From positions 1 to 64,000 of the forward strand of contig JBDVXK010000028.1 of the NCBI GenBank assembly GCA_039964455.1: DNA of 64,000 bases. Reading direction: 5' to 3'. The position numbers and the translations under genes were made by a program. The first letter of the stretch is position 1, and the number at the start of each line of letters is the position of its first letter. Shown here piece after piece: positions 28,277 through 35,963 of the stretch. The notes under the pieces were generated by a model. That model did no database searches. It had not been told where the DNA came from and worked only from the letters and a program-made list of their open reading frames with translations. The DNA is from CALJFL01 sp039964455. Lineage in GTDB: Bacteria; Pseudomonadota; Gammaproteobacteria; Pseudomonadales; Halieaceae.

Positions 28277-28840
28277 TCAGCGAGCGATGGGGGTAATCTT
28301 GCTACCTGCCAAGGTCAAATTGCCCATGACACCCTGGTTGGAGAAAATAAATGCGATGACCTGCTGTTCCGGCGAAGCGATATCCTCGTCAGCAGCATCA
28401 TTGCCATCCATGATCATCACCGCGCTATCGGCGCTGACATTCCAGCCGTGGCCATTACGAAATTCAGCCAGTGCCTTTGGCGTCATAAACAGGATCACCT
28501 CAGACTTGTACTCTGTGCCCAATTGCAGGCCAAAGGACGCGCCAGCCGTGGAAAAATAGCTGATCGGTTGGCCGCCAACGCGCAGCACGCCCTCACCGTA
28601 TTGCCCGCCAACACCAAAGCCAACCTTGACCACGTCCGGGAAGATCAGCACCCCGCTGGCTTGCTCTAGCAGTTCGGCAGACCCTGGCCTGTGCTGGGCC
28701 AGCCGTTGCAGAGCCAGGTCGCCCTTTGTATCGATGGTTTCACGAGAGTCCGACCAGACCGGCAGGGCAAGCTGCAACAGCCAGCAGCAGAACACTGCGT
28801 GCGCCATCGACAAGGCCGATGTTTTGGACCCAGACACCAT
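28277..28840 (-). CDS. SYLF-domain (YSC84-like) secreted protein
   Basis: SYLF/DUF500-type lipid-associated protein. A signal peptide (about 1-30; MAHAVFCCWLLQLALPVWS) is followed by the SYLF domain: GVLIFPDVVKVGFGVGGQYGEGVL, SYFSTAGASFGLQLGTEYKS, ILFMTPKALAEFRNG. In bacteria these are exported proteins of unknown function; eukaryotic relatives bind phosphoinositides. Eight bases separate it from the upstream SDR gene on the same strand, so the two are probably co-transcribed. Confidence 0.88.
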   Translation of the reverse strand: MVSGSKTSALSMAHAVFCCWLLQLALPVWSDSRETIDTKGDLALQRLAQHRPGSAELLEQASGVLIFPDVVKVGFGVGGQYGEGVLRVGGQPISYFSTAGASFGLQLGTEYKSEVILFMTPKALAEFRNGHGWNVSADSAVMIMDGNDAADEDIASPEQQVIAFIFSNQGVMGNLTLAGSKITPIAR

Positions 28841-28848
28841 AGTGCTAC

Positions 28849-29796
28849 CTAGAACTCAAAGCGTTGACCGACAAGCTGCTCAGACAGTGCCCAGAGCTGC
28901 TCGGCGCCCTGGGGATCAAGGGCGTAGTCTTCCACGCCGCCACCTGTGCCGGGCTCAGCGGGAACAGCGATCTGGCAGTTTTCCAGGAACAGAGCCCCCT
29001 TATCAGCCAGCTCCGGTGCAGTGGCTGCCCAGACGCTGGTCGCCGCGCCCTGTTCAACATTCTTCCAGTCCAGCGACTCGCCCTCGGGAGCACTGTTCAT
29101 CAGGTTTTCAATATCTGCTTCGGTCAGGTGCCGGCTCAGCTTGGTCATAATCACGCCGGGGTGAACCGCCAGGCTGCGCACGCCCTGTGATTTCAGCCGC
29201 TGGTCCAGGCCCACCGAAAACAGCGCATTGGCTGTTTTGGACTCACCATAGGCCACCCATTTTTCGTAATCCCGTTGCTCATAGTTCGGGTCATCCAGAT
29301 TCACATTACTGAGCTTGTGGCCGGAAGAGCTGAGATTAATAATCCGCGCCGGCGCACCCGCCAGCAATGCGGGCATGATGAGGCAAGTGAGCAGAAAATG
29401 ACCGAGATGATTGGTGCCGAACTGCATCTCAAAACCATCAGCTGTTCGCATCAGTGGGCAAGCCATGACACCAGCGTTATTAATAAGAATGTCGATGCGC
29501 GGATAGCTTTCCAGTATCGCATCAGCCGCCTCGCGCACGCTGTCCAGACTGGCAAGGTCAATCGATAGCGTGGCAATTTGTCCGGGCAAGGACATACCGC
29601 GCAGTGCTTCCGCCTCCTGCTGCAGCACTTCCTGATTGCGCCCCAGCATAACCACGTCAGCACCAGCGGCGGCCAGAGAGCGCGAAGTCTCTATACCCAG
29701 CCCGGCTGTGGCACCGGTTACCAGAACCGTTTTGCCGGCCAGGGATATCCCCTCGAGTACGTCATCGGTGGTTGATTCAAAGCCAAATGCTCGCAT
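28849..29796 (-). CDS. Short-chain dehydrogenase/reductase (WWOX/retinol dehydrogenase-like)
   Basis: Classical SDR with Rossmann motif TGATAGLG at 27-34, the NNAG motif in LINNAGVMACP, and the catalytic YGESK. The acidic/NADP-choice region reads VVMLGRNQ, which favours NADP. I chose the ATG at 29796 since AAGGAA lies just upstream; the frame extends to 29817 without SD support. The 315-residue length and the GTNHLGHFLLT segment fit the retinol dehydrogenase/protochlorophyllide reductase-like group. Substrate unknown. Confidence 0.88.
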   Translation of the reverse strand: MRAFGFESTTDDVLEGISLAGKTVLVTGATAGLGIETSRSLAAAGADVVMLGRNQEVLQQEAEALRGMSLPGQIATLSIDLASLDSVREAADAILESYPRIDILINNAGVMACPLMRTADGFEMQFGTNHLGHFLLTCLIMPALLAGAPARIINLSSSGHKLSNVNLDDPNYEQRDYEKWVAYGESKTANALFSVGLDQRLKSQGVRSLAVHPGVIMTKLSRHLTEADIENLMNSAPEGESLDWKNVEQGAATSVWAATAPELADKGALFLENCQIAVPAEPGTGGGVEDYALDPQGAEQLWALSEQLVGQRFEF

Positions 29797-29889
29797 CGGA
29801 ATTTCCTTAAGATACATTTTGAGGGAAGCATGATGACAGACTCTGCCCGCCCTGCAACCGGCTTGCGGGCCACAAGCTGCAGAACGTGC

Positions 29890-31146
29890 TCAGAAGCTCG
29901 CCAGTTGATCTTCCCGGACGGACTCAAGGCGAATTTCATACTCTTCAATTTCGCGGGTCAGGCTGGCTCGCTCGATCGCCAGGCTGATTTGCTCGGTAGC
30001 CGAATCAAAGTCACCCAGCTGGTGGTAAATGATTCCCAGGCCGTACAGCAGCCGACTGTCATCGGGCATGATCTTCACCGCCCGTTGGTAATGCTCCAGC
30101 GCCAGCGGCCAGTCGCCCGCCTCGCCCGCCAGGTCGCCCAGCCAACTGTGATAGTAAGGGTTTCTGTCGCGATAGCGACGAGAGCGATCAGACCAGTAGG
30201 CATGGTCCTCCTCACGACCCAGATACTCGTACAGGACAACCAGATTGTTCGTCGCCGAGCGGTCAAAATGGTCCAGCTGAAGTGCGCGGAAGTAGCTGCG
30301 CTCAGCATCCTCATACTGCCCGGCGACCCGATAGATAGCGCCCAGATTCACCCAGAGGTGTCCGGTGTCAGGGCTTAATTGCAGTGCACGTACAGCTTGT
30401 ATCCAGGCTGTGTCCAGTTGCTCCTCGGCCAGCGCGCCCATTGCGATATTACTGTGGTAGAGCGCTGCGGCATCCAGGTCGCTCAGCACCCGCGAGCCGG
30501 TGATCTCATTGGAAGACAAGGGATCGATATCAACCATGAACCTGTCGCCGTTGAGCGTCTTGACCAACACATTGACGTGCAGGCGAACCGCTACCCGTTC
30601 ACCCATACGCGACCACTGGGGACGAACCTCCAACCACTGATACCTTGCATCAAGCCCGGCCTCACGGGCCAGCGCGACAAACATATTGGCGTAAGATAGA
30701 CAGTTGGCTGACCCTCGATGAAATGTCTCCTCGGCACCGCCCTCGGCAAAGGGGTCGTACTGAATATCGAGAATCGCCGGACTTTTTATGGACTGATGGA
30801 GATTTACCAGACGCTGTCGCTGATTATTGCGCTTGCCGGCATAGGTGGCCACGAAGTCACGCATGTCGTCGTCAAGGGCCAGCAGGTCCGGGGTTGGCGC
30901 CGTGCGCTGCGCATCCTCCACCGTGATCACCTGGCCGTCAAGAATCAGCGGAGACAGGTCTGCCACCGCTAGCTGTTCTGACGGGATTGACACACAGGCA
31001 AACAAAAAAGGCAGTACCAGCAGAACAAAGGAGCGGCGCAGCCCCGCAAAGACACTGAGCCTCTGCGAACCGGAAGCGCTGGACCACCAGCGCCTGTTAC
31101 CACCTACCGGGGTGGCTGTCTCCGCCAGAAACTTGCGGAAAGCCAT
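29890..31146 (-). CDS. Lipoprotein with transglutaminase-like and TPR domains
   Basis: The ATG at 31146 is chosen because GGAGGT lies five bases upstream; an in-frame GTG at 31158 is weaker. A lipobox (LPFLFAC) near residue 50 follows an Arg-rich start. The middle contains GSANCLSYANMFVALAREAG, which fits the catalytic Cys of a transglutaminase-like fold, with His in VRLHVNVLV and Asp in FMVDIDPLSS. At least three TPRs follow (HLWVNLGAIYRVAGQYEDAE; WPLALEHYQRAVKIMPDD; RLLYGLGIIYHQLGDFDSA). Probably periplasmic; role unknown. Confidence 0.82.
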   Translation of the reverse strand: MAFRKFLAETATPVGGNRRWWSSASGSQRLSVFAGLRRSFVLLVLPFLFACVSIPSEQLAVADLSPLILDGQVITVEDAQRTAPTPDLLALDDDMRDFVATYAGKRNNQRQRLVNLHQSIKSPAILDIQYDPFAEGGAEETFHRGSANCLSYANMFVALAREAGLDARYQWLEVRPQWSRMGERVAVRLHVNVLVKTLNGDRFMVDIDPLSSNEITGSRVLSDLDAAALYHSNIAMGALAEEQLDTAWIQAVRALQLSPDTGHLWVNLGAIYRVAGQYEDAERSYFRALQLDHFDRSATNNLVVLYEYLGREEDHAYWSDRSRRYRDRNPYYHSWLGDLAGEAGDWPLALEHYQRAVKIMPDDSRLLYGLGIIYHQLGDFDSATEQISLAIERASLTREIEEYEIRLESVREDQLASF

Positions 31147-31239
31147 CACTACCTCCACGCGCCGTCCGAGCGGCGCCTGCTAACAGTATAGCGCAGTGGC
31201 TCTCATCCCTCCCACACGCCGGGTAGCAGCGGTTATCTG

Positions 31240-31253
31240 TTGACCTGCATCAA
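31240..31253. promoter_or_regulatory. FNR/Anr-type operator
   Basis: TTGAC-CTGC-ATCAA differs from the FNR consensus TTGAT-N4-ATCAA at one base. Its centre is 41.5 bases upstream of 31288. A -10-like GATTCT lies at 31276-31281, exactly where a class II FNR-dependent promoter would place it. The next start codon is the small membrane ORF at 31332. Confidence 0.55.
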
Positions 31254-31275
31254 TGCGCCTCGCGGCCTGTTGCGA

Positions 31276-31281
31276 GATTCT
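31276..31281 (+). promoter_or_regulatory. Candidate -10 element downstream of the FNR box
   Basis: GATTCT shares three positions with TATAAT. With the FNR-type site centred at -41.5 this would be -12 to -7, predicting transcription from about 31288 and a leader of about 44 bases. Confidence 0.35.
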
Positions 31282-31331
31282 GGTCGCATAAGCATGTAGC
31301 CCACATAGAGGCAAAATCAGGGAGAAAGACA

Positions 31332-31463
31332 ATGACTCAACATATCGTCCCACAGGATACCGTTGAAGATCAGCAGATCATGCGTCGTTTGATGATCGTT
31401 ATCGCAGGATTCATGGCAGCCACCGCAGCGATGGCGCTTGTGGTCGCGGCATTCGCTAGCTAA
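31332..31463 (+). CDS. Small single-pass membrane protein (43 residues)
   Basis: A short ORF starting MTQHIVPQDTVEDQQIMRR and continuing into one strong hydrophobic helix (about 20-42: LMIVIAGFMAATAAMALVV, then AAFAS). The N terminus is polar with a double Arg before the helix, favouring N-in topology. GGGAG precedes the ATG by about 8 bases and an FNR-type promoter lies upstream. Anaerobically or microaerobically induced small membrane proteins often associate with terminal oxidases or nitrogen-oxide reductases, but no such gene is adjacent. Function unknown. Confidence 0.65.
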   Translation: MTQHIVPQDTVEDQQIMRRLMIVIAGFMAATAAMALVVAAFAS

Positions 31464-31478
31464 ATCGCCGGCGGCCGC

Positions 31479-32105
31479 TCAGGCCGCTGTATGCAGACCA
31501 CATTCCCTACCATCGGCAACTTTGGTCGGGTCGAAATAGTGGCGGCAGCTTGGTAATTGATGCTCGGACATATAGTCCTCTACATCGTCTTCAGACCAGT
31601 GGAAGATAGGCGCGACCTTGATAATTCCGCGATTGTCCCTGGTGACAATATCCAGGGTCTTGCGATGTTCTGTTTCCTCACGCCTGATTCCAGTGAGCCA
31701 GATCTCCGGCTTAAACTCACCTAGGGCCCTGTTAAACGGCTCCAGCTTCACTTGCTCGGTGAAATCCGCGTGCCGCTCCTCCTCATCTATCGTCGGTATC
31801 CCGCCCATAATCGCGTTGCGGCGCTCCGAGGTCATCTGTGGGGAGAACACATGGATATCCAGCTCAAGGTCGCGAATCAGGCGCTCGGCCACAATGTAGG
31901 TATCGCGCAGGTTGTAGCCTGTATCCACCCAGATGGTCGGTACAGACCCGTCCAGCTGACTCACCAAATGCAACATCAGGGCCGCATTGCGTCCCATGCT
32001 GGTAGTGGCGATCGTCGACACATTTTGCGCGAGCGCCCACTGCACAATTTCCTGTGCACTGGCGTGACGCAGGGATGCGTTGACGCTGTCCAGATCAATA
32101 TCCAA
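31479..32105 (-). CDS. cysH: Phosphoadenylyl-sulfate (PAPS) reductase
   Basis: Thioredoxin-dependent reduction of PAPS to sulfite in assimilatory sulfate reduction. The nucleotide loop reads ATTSMGRNAALMLHLVSQ, close to the PAPS reductase type. LTGIRREETEHR and the C-terminal catalytic ECGLH are present. The CC...CxxC cysteines that bind the 4Fe-4S cluster in APS reductases are absent, which indicates PAPS rather than APS specificity. At 208 residues it is somewhat shorter than E. coli CysH (244). Convergent with the small membrane ORF. Confidence 0.88.
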   Translation of the reverse strand: MDIDLDSVNASLRHASAQEIVQWALAQNVSTIATTSMGRNAALMLHLVSQLDGSVPTIWVDTGYNLRDTYIVAERLIRDLELDIHVFSPQMTSERRNAIMGGIPTIDEEERHADFTEQVKLEPFNRALGEFKPEIWLTGIRREETEHRKTLDIVTRDNRGIIKVAPIFHWSEDDVEDYMSEHQLPSCRHYFDPTKVADGRECGLHTAA

Positions 32106-32300
32106 GTTAACTTCCGCCCGACGAGTAGAGGGCCGAACTTTAAAGAATCAAAATAACCCTGACAAATAACTAAGTTTTATATGGTTATTCTGCCGCCATG
32201 AACAGATGGGACACTTTGTCTGGCATTCAGCCACAATTGTTGGCCGAGTCTAAACACACAATACTCTCCATCCTGTGCCACATCGTGTCTGGAGACCCTC

Positions 32301-33428
32301 ATGAAAAACGATTTATGTGAAAAGCTTGGTATCGATTACCCAATCTTTGCTTTCACCCATTGCCGTGACGTTGTCGTTGCGGTGAGCAAGGCTGGCGGCA
32401 TCGGCGTGCTGGGTGCCGTTGGCTTCAGCCCGGAGCAGTTGAAAGAGGAACTGGACTGGATTGATGCACACATAGGCGACCGGTTTTACGGTGTGGATGT
32501 AGTGATTCCCCAGAAATACGAGGGAATGGGCGACATGAGCGCTGAAGAAATGGAAGCGCAACTGTGGAAAATGGTGCCGCAGGAGCACATGGACTTCGCC
32601 CAGAAGTTACTGGCGGATGCGGGCGTACCGGCCTGGCCCGATGGCACCACAACCATGGGTCTGATGGGTTGGACCGATGCCACGGCGACGCCCTTACTCG
32701 AAGAGGCCCTGAAGCGCCCCCAGTGCCGCATGATTGCCAACGCACTGGGTACGCCTCCCGCCGATAAAATAAAAATGGTACAGGACTCCGGCCGCCTGAT
32801 CGGCGCACTGTGCGGCAAGGTTAAACAGGCAGTGGCTCACAAAGAGGCCGGCCTGGACTTTGTCATCGCCCAGGGTGGCGAGGGCGGCGGCCATACCGGT
32901 GACGTGGGGTCCGTGGTGCTGTGGCCGCAGATTGTCGACGCGCTGGGAGACACGCCTATGCTGGCTGCCGGTGGTATAGGCAACGGCCGACAGGTTGCCG
33001 CAGCCATGGCGATGGGTGCTGCGGGTGTCTGGACAGGCTCTCTCTGGCTCACGGTGGAGGAAGCACACACCCAGCCGGCCCAGAAACAATCGCTGCTGGA
33101 AGCGACCAGCGAAGATACCATCCGCTCGCGCTCCTGGACCGGCAAAACATGCCGTATGTTGAAGAGCGACTGGACCGACGCCTGGGAGCGACCAGATACA
33201 CCAGACCCGCTGGGCATGCCCCTGCAGGGCATGGTCACATCTGACGGCATGCGCCGCACCGCAACCTACGCCGACAAGGGCGACTGCCAGAGCGTGGCGT
33301 TCAACCCCTGTGGCCAGGTCATCGGTCAGATCAACGAGGTGGAATCCTGCCGCCAGGTCATTTTCCGCATGCTGGACGAATACGTGGATGCCGTAGGCAT
33401 GGCCGGGAGTATGCTCCCGGAGGTATAG
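32301..33428 (+). CDS. Nitronate monooxygenase-like flavoprotein
   Basis: FMN-dependent TIM-barrel enzyme of the 2-nitropropane dioxygenase/NMO family. The N terminus YPIFAFTHCRDVVVAVSKAGGIGVLG is typical, and the FMN-phosphate-binding region reads AQGGEGGGHTGDVGS and MLAAGGIGNGRQVAAAMAMGA. GGAG precedes the ATG by about 8 bases. In many marine bacteria such proteins are annotated as nitronate monooxygenases without proof of substrate; enoyl-ACP reductase FabK-like activity is an alternative. Length 375 is normal. Confidence 0.85.
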   Translation: MKNDLCEKLGIDYPIFAFTHCRDVVVAVSKAGGIGVLGAVGFSPEQLKEELDWIDAHIGDRFYGVDVVIPQKYEGMGDMSAEEMEAQLWKMVPQEHMDFAQKLLADAGVPAWPDGTTTMGLMGWTDATATPLLEEALKRPQCRMIANALGTPPADKIKMVQDSGRLIGALCGKVKQAVAHKEAGLDFVIAQGGEGGGHTGDVGSVVLWPQIVDALGDTPMLAAGGIGNGRQVAAAMAMGAAGVWTGSLWLTVEEAHTQPAQKQSLLEATSEDTIRSRSWTGKTCRMLKSDWTDAWERPDTPDPLGMPLQGMVTSDGMRRTATYADKGDCQSVAFNPCGQVIGQINEVESCRQVIFRMLDEYVDAVGMAGSMLPEV

Positions 33429-33446
33429 CAGCGCTGCCGGCACAAC

Positions 33447-33469
33447 CCCGCGGGATTCAAGCCCGCGGG
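33447..33469. repeat. GC-rich hairpin CCCGCGGG-N7-CCCGCGGG
   Basis: Two copies of the self-complementary octamer CCCGCGGG separated by ATTCAAG form an 8-bp stem. It lies in the 62-bp gap between the nitronate monooxygenase-like gene and the lipoprotein hydrolase gene, both on the plus strand. No T-run follows, so it may attenuate transcription or protect the 3' end; as an intrinsic terminator it is incomplete. Confidence 0.5.
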
Positions 33470-33490
33470 CAAAAGCCGTATGATGGGCAC

Positions 33491-34570
33491 ATGCCCAAAA
33501 ACTTTCGCACACTTCTCGCAGTCTGCTGCAGCGTTATGCTGTGCGCCTGCAGCAGCCAACCCGATGCACCTACTGTAGAGGAATCTGCCGCTGAAGTGGC
33601 CGGCTTCATCGCCACCGACCAACTGCGCGATGGCCGCGGCCGCTTCCGGGAAATTTTCTGCACCGTGCTTGAAGAGCGCGGTGAATCTCTGCCCGACTAC
33701 CGCAGCTGCGATCAGGCTCTGAAAAACACCGGGGCTGAAGCCGGTGCCACTGGTGCCCCTGTTGCCTTGGGCCAATCGCCTACCCAACCGCTGATACTGC
33801 TGGTACCCGGCCTGGGCTGGGAATGTTTCGCCGAGTGGCTGGATCTGGAGTATTCAGCGCCAAAGCATGTCGCCGACTTTGGCTATGAGGTACGCGCGGT
33901 TCCGGTAGACGGCCTGTCCAGCAGCGCCAACAACGCCGAACAGCTAGCCGCTTACGTCGATGCGCTGCCAGCGGAAGATCTGGCCCGCCCCCTGATATTG
34001 ATGGGCTACTCCAAAGGTACACCGGACATACTTGAAGCACTGGTGCGCTATCCGCGGCTCGCTGACAAGGTCACTGCGGTTTTGAGCTTGGCCGGATCCG
34101 TAAAGGGCTCACCGCTGGCCGATGAGGCGAGTCAGGATCAGGCAAACCTGCTGACCCATGTTCCGGGCTCACAGTGTGACAAGGGCGACGAGGGTGCCGT
34201 GGACAGCCTGAGGACAGAGGTGCGCCAAACCTGGCTGGCCGAAAACCCGTTGCCGGAAACGCTTCGTTATTACTCGGTGGTGACCTACCCGGACTACGAC
34301 CGTGTGTCCTGGGGCCTGCGCAACAGCTACCGGGCGCTGAGTGGCGTAGATGCGCGGAACGATACCCAGGTTTTAATTTACGACCAGATTATTCCGCAAT
34401 CGACCTTGGTTGCCTTTATCAACGCCGACCACTGGGCCATCGCAGTGCCTGTGACCCGCAAGCACAGTTTTATCGGCAGTACCTTTGTGAATCACAACGA
34501 CTATCCCCGAGAAGCCATGCTCGAGGCTTTGCTGCGTTATATCGAAGAGGATCTTGCGCAGCGACCCTAG
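33491..34570 (+). CDS. Lipoprotein alpha/beta-hydrolase
   Basis: Signal peptide with lipobox (VMLCAC, Cys near residue 20), so a lipid-anchored envelope protein. After a variable region of about 75 residues, an alpha/beta-hydrolase domain begins: ILLVPGLGWECFAEWL (oxyanion region), the nucleophile elbow LMGYSKGTPD with Ser, and a late His in INADHWAIAVPV. Substrate unknown; a lipase or esterase is likely. It follows the nitronate monooxygenase gene by 62 bp and converges with the ParA-like gene, with a 4-bp overlap. Confidence 0.82.
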   Translation: MPKNFRTLLAVCCSVMLCACSSQPDAPTVEESAAEVAGFIATDQLRDGRGRFREIFCTVLEERGESLPDYRSCDQALKNTGAEAGATGAPVALGQSPTQPLILLVPGLGWECFAEWLDLEYSAPKHVADFGYEVRAVPVDGLSSSANNAEQLAAYVDALPAEDLARPLILMGYSKGTPDILEALVRYPRLADKVTAVLSLAGSVKGSPLADEASQDQANLLTHVPGSQCDKGDEGAVDSLRTEVRQTWLAENPLPETLRYYSVVTYPDYDRVSWGLRNSYRALSGVDARNDTQVLIYDQIIPQSTLVAFINADHWAIAVPVTRKHSFIGSTFVNHNDYPREAMLEALLRYIEEDLAQRP

Positions 34571-35364
34571 GCCGCGCGTGAAATAGTTTTCTCAAGCTCA
34601 GCGTGCAAATCCAGATACTGCCCGGTCAGTTTGTGGCCCGGCGCCAGGTCAATCAGCGGCCGGTGGGCGCGATGTGACTCCTTCATCTTGACCGAAGTAT
34701 TGAGGTAGGTCGCCAACACCGGATACCCCTCCTCTTCCAATTCCGCCACCAGCTCACCGGGTAAGCGCGCCTGGGAATTGAACTGGTTGATGACAATCCC
34801 TTCCACGTCCAGGTCGGGGTTATGGTCTTCCTGCAGCTCGGCAATGTTATCCATCAGCGAATAAAGACTCTGGCGAGCAAAGCTATCGCAATCAAAGGGC
34901 ACCAGCACCGTGTCTGCAGCTATCAGCGCTGACTTGGAATAGAAGTTAAAATTGGGCGGCGTATCGATATACACGCGATCGTATTCTTCGCTGAGTTTTT
35001 CCAGGGCATCGCGCATTTTGTAAATCTTGTAGCGCGACTCCAGCTCTTTCTCCATATCAGAGAGCACCGGGCTGGAAGGCATCAGGTACAGGTTTTCGTA
35101 GGGTGTTTCCCAGACGAAGGAATCCGGGTTCTGCCGCATTTTGCGCGAACCCACGGTTTGCTTGAACAAGCCCGCAACACCTTGCGCCTCAGCCGGGAAC
35201 GCGTCGGCATCGACTTCGCCGACCAGGTAATGGGTGGTATTGCCCTGAACATCAAGGTCGACCACCAGGGTGCGGTAGCCCATGGCGGCACCAATGGCAG
35301 CGAGATTACACGTGATGCTGGTTTTGCCAACACCGCCTTTTTGATTGAAAACTACGCGTCTCAT
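34567..35364 (-). CDS. Orphan ParA/MinD-family ATPase
   Basis: Deviant Walker A motif FNQKGGVGKTSITCNLAA starts at about residue 5, as usual when the ATG at 35364 is used; the frame runs to a GTG at 35400 with no SD. The Asp motifs VVDLDVQGNTTHYL and YIDTPPNFNFYSKSALIAAD fit the ParA family. No ParB, parS or McdB-like partner gene is adjacent. A ParA without partner may position other cargo such as chemoreceptors, storage granules or pili. Its upstream region is a repeat-rich 560-bp non-coding stretch. Confidence 0.88.
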   Translation of the reverse strand: MRRVVFNQKGGVGKTSITCNLAAIGAAMGYRTLVVDLDVQGNTTHYLVGEVDADAFPAEAQGVAGLFKQTVGSRKMRQNPDSFVWETPYENLYLMPSSPVLSDMEKELESRYKIYKMRDALEKLSEEYDRVYIDTPPNFNFYSKSALIAADTVLVPFDCDSFARQSLYSLMDNIAELQEDHNPDLDVEGIVINQFNSQARLPGELVAELEEEGYPVLATYLNTSVKMKESHRAHRPLIDLAPGHKLTGQYLDLHAELEKTISRAA

Positions 35365-35494
35365 GGGGTCACTTTTTGGGGCTGGGAATGGATCGATCAC
35401 TGAACGATGAGTTTAAACAATGCTAGGTGGGTTTGTAAGCGTCTTGCGGGTTTATAGCTTGGTTTTTGGTAGGGCTTGGTGGTTCGCAAACGTT
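35365..35494. other. Non-coding leader between ParA gene and tandem repeats
   Basis: 130 bp with no credible ORF, containing scattered GGTTTTTGGTAGGGCTTGGT-type sequence that resembles degenerate pieces of the repeats that follow. The ParA-gene promoter should be here on the minus strand, but no clear hexamers were found. Confidence 0.4.
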
Positions 35495-35684
35495 AGGCAT
35501 CTCACTATCTGGTGAACACTATTTGAGCTTGGTAGGGCAGGCGCATATATTCGTAGATATTATTCGGCATCTCGCGATCTGGTGTGCCCCTTTTGGGCTT
35601 AGAAGGGCATGCGCATACATTCGTAGATATTGTTAGGCATCTCGCGATCTGGTTTGCCTCTTTTGGGCTTAGAACTACATGCGC
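35495..35684. repeat. Three tandem 70-bp direct repeats
   Basis: Units begin at 35495, 35565 and 35635 with the pattern AGGCATCTCGCGATCTGGT, then CTTTTGGGCTTAGAAGGGCA, then GCGCATACATTCGTAGATAT. Units one and two are full length with several substitutions; unit three is cut at 35684, where an inverted copy begins. Period is 70 bp in both steps. No ORF with codon bias runs through it. It lies between the ParA-like gene start and the Fe-ADH gene end. Confidence 0.85.
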
Positions 35685-35707
35685 CCAAAAGAGGCAAACC
35701 AGATCGC
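35644..35707. repeat. Perfect 25-bp inverted repeat, 14-base loop
   Basis: GCGATCTGGTTTGCCTCTTT plus TGGGC at 35644-35668 is matched exactly by its reverse complement at 35683-35707. The left arm is part of the third 70-bp unit, so the right arm is an inverted copy of a repeat segment. Confidence 0.88.
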
Positions 35708-35749
35708 TGGGGTGTTGCAGGAATTGTGGAACGCTAAGTAAAAGAGACT

Positions 35750-35828
35750 GCAAAAGCGATGGTTTCTATTTTTAACTCAGGTGCCGGGTTTGACGGCCCT
35801 AGTTCAAAATAGAAACCACCGTTTTTGC
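35750..35828. repeat. Near-perfect 27-bp inverted repeat
   Basis: Arms 35750-35776 and 35802-35828 match at 24 of 27 positions (core GGTTTCTATTTT / AAAATAGAAACC) around a 25-base loop. The second of three long hairpins in a row. Confidence 0.8.
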
Positions 35829-35850
35829 CCCGTAATTCTGCAGCGCCAGA

Positions 35851-35914
35851 GGCGACAGGTGAGCACCCCTTGAGAGCATGAAGTTTTAAACGAAAGGGGT
35901 GCTCACCTGTCGCC
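35851..35914. repeat. Perfect 21-bp inverted repeat, 22-base loop
   Basis: Arms 35851-35871 (starts GGCGACAGGTGAGCACCCC) and 35894-35914 are exact reverse complements. It lies 50 bp beyond the Fe-ADH stop codon and could end that transcript, but no T-run follows on the minus strand. Confidence 0.85.
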
Positions 35915-35963
35915 ACCCAAGCCCAAATCGAAGCACCGTCGGGGAACTAACTTCGGTTCAAGG

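Noticed and set aside
32198..32320. 40-codon ORF overlapping the start of the nitronate monooxygenase-like gene
   Set aside because: No SD, overlaps a better-supported start in another frame and has no recognisable features.
32694..33512. 272-residue minus-strand ORF
   Set aside because: Lies wholly opposite the nitronate monooxygenase-like gene; no family features.
35493..35639. GTTAGGC motifs resembling integron attC R' sites
   Set aside because: No matching RYYYAAC partner at the right distance, no integrase and no cassette-like ORFs; motif recurs because the 70-bp unit recurs.
35495..35684. Possible CRISPR array
   Set aside because: Repeats are directly abutting 70-bp units with no unique spacers and no cas genes nearby.
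35734..35916. 60-residue minus-strand ORF across the hairpins
   Set aside because: Built from inverted-repeat sequence; no SD and no protein-like features.
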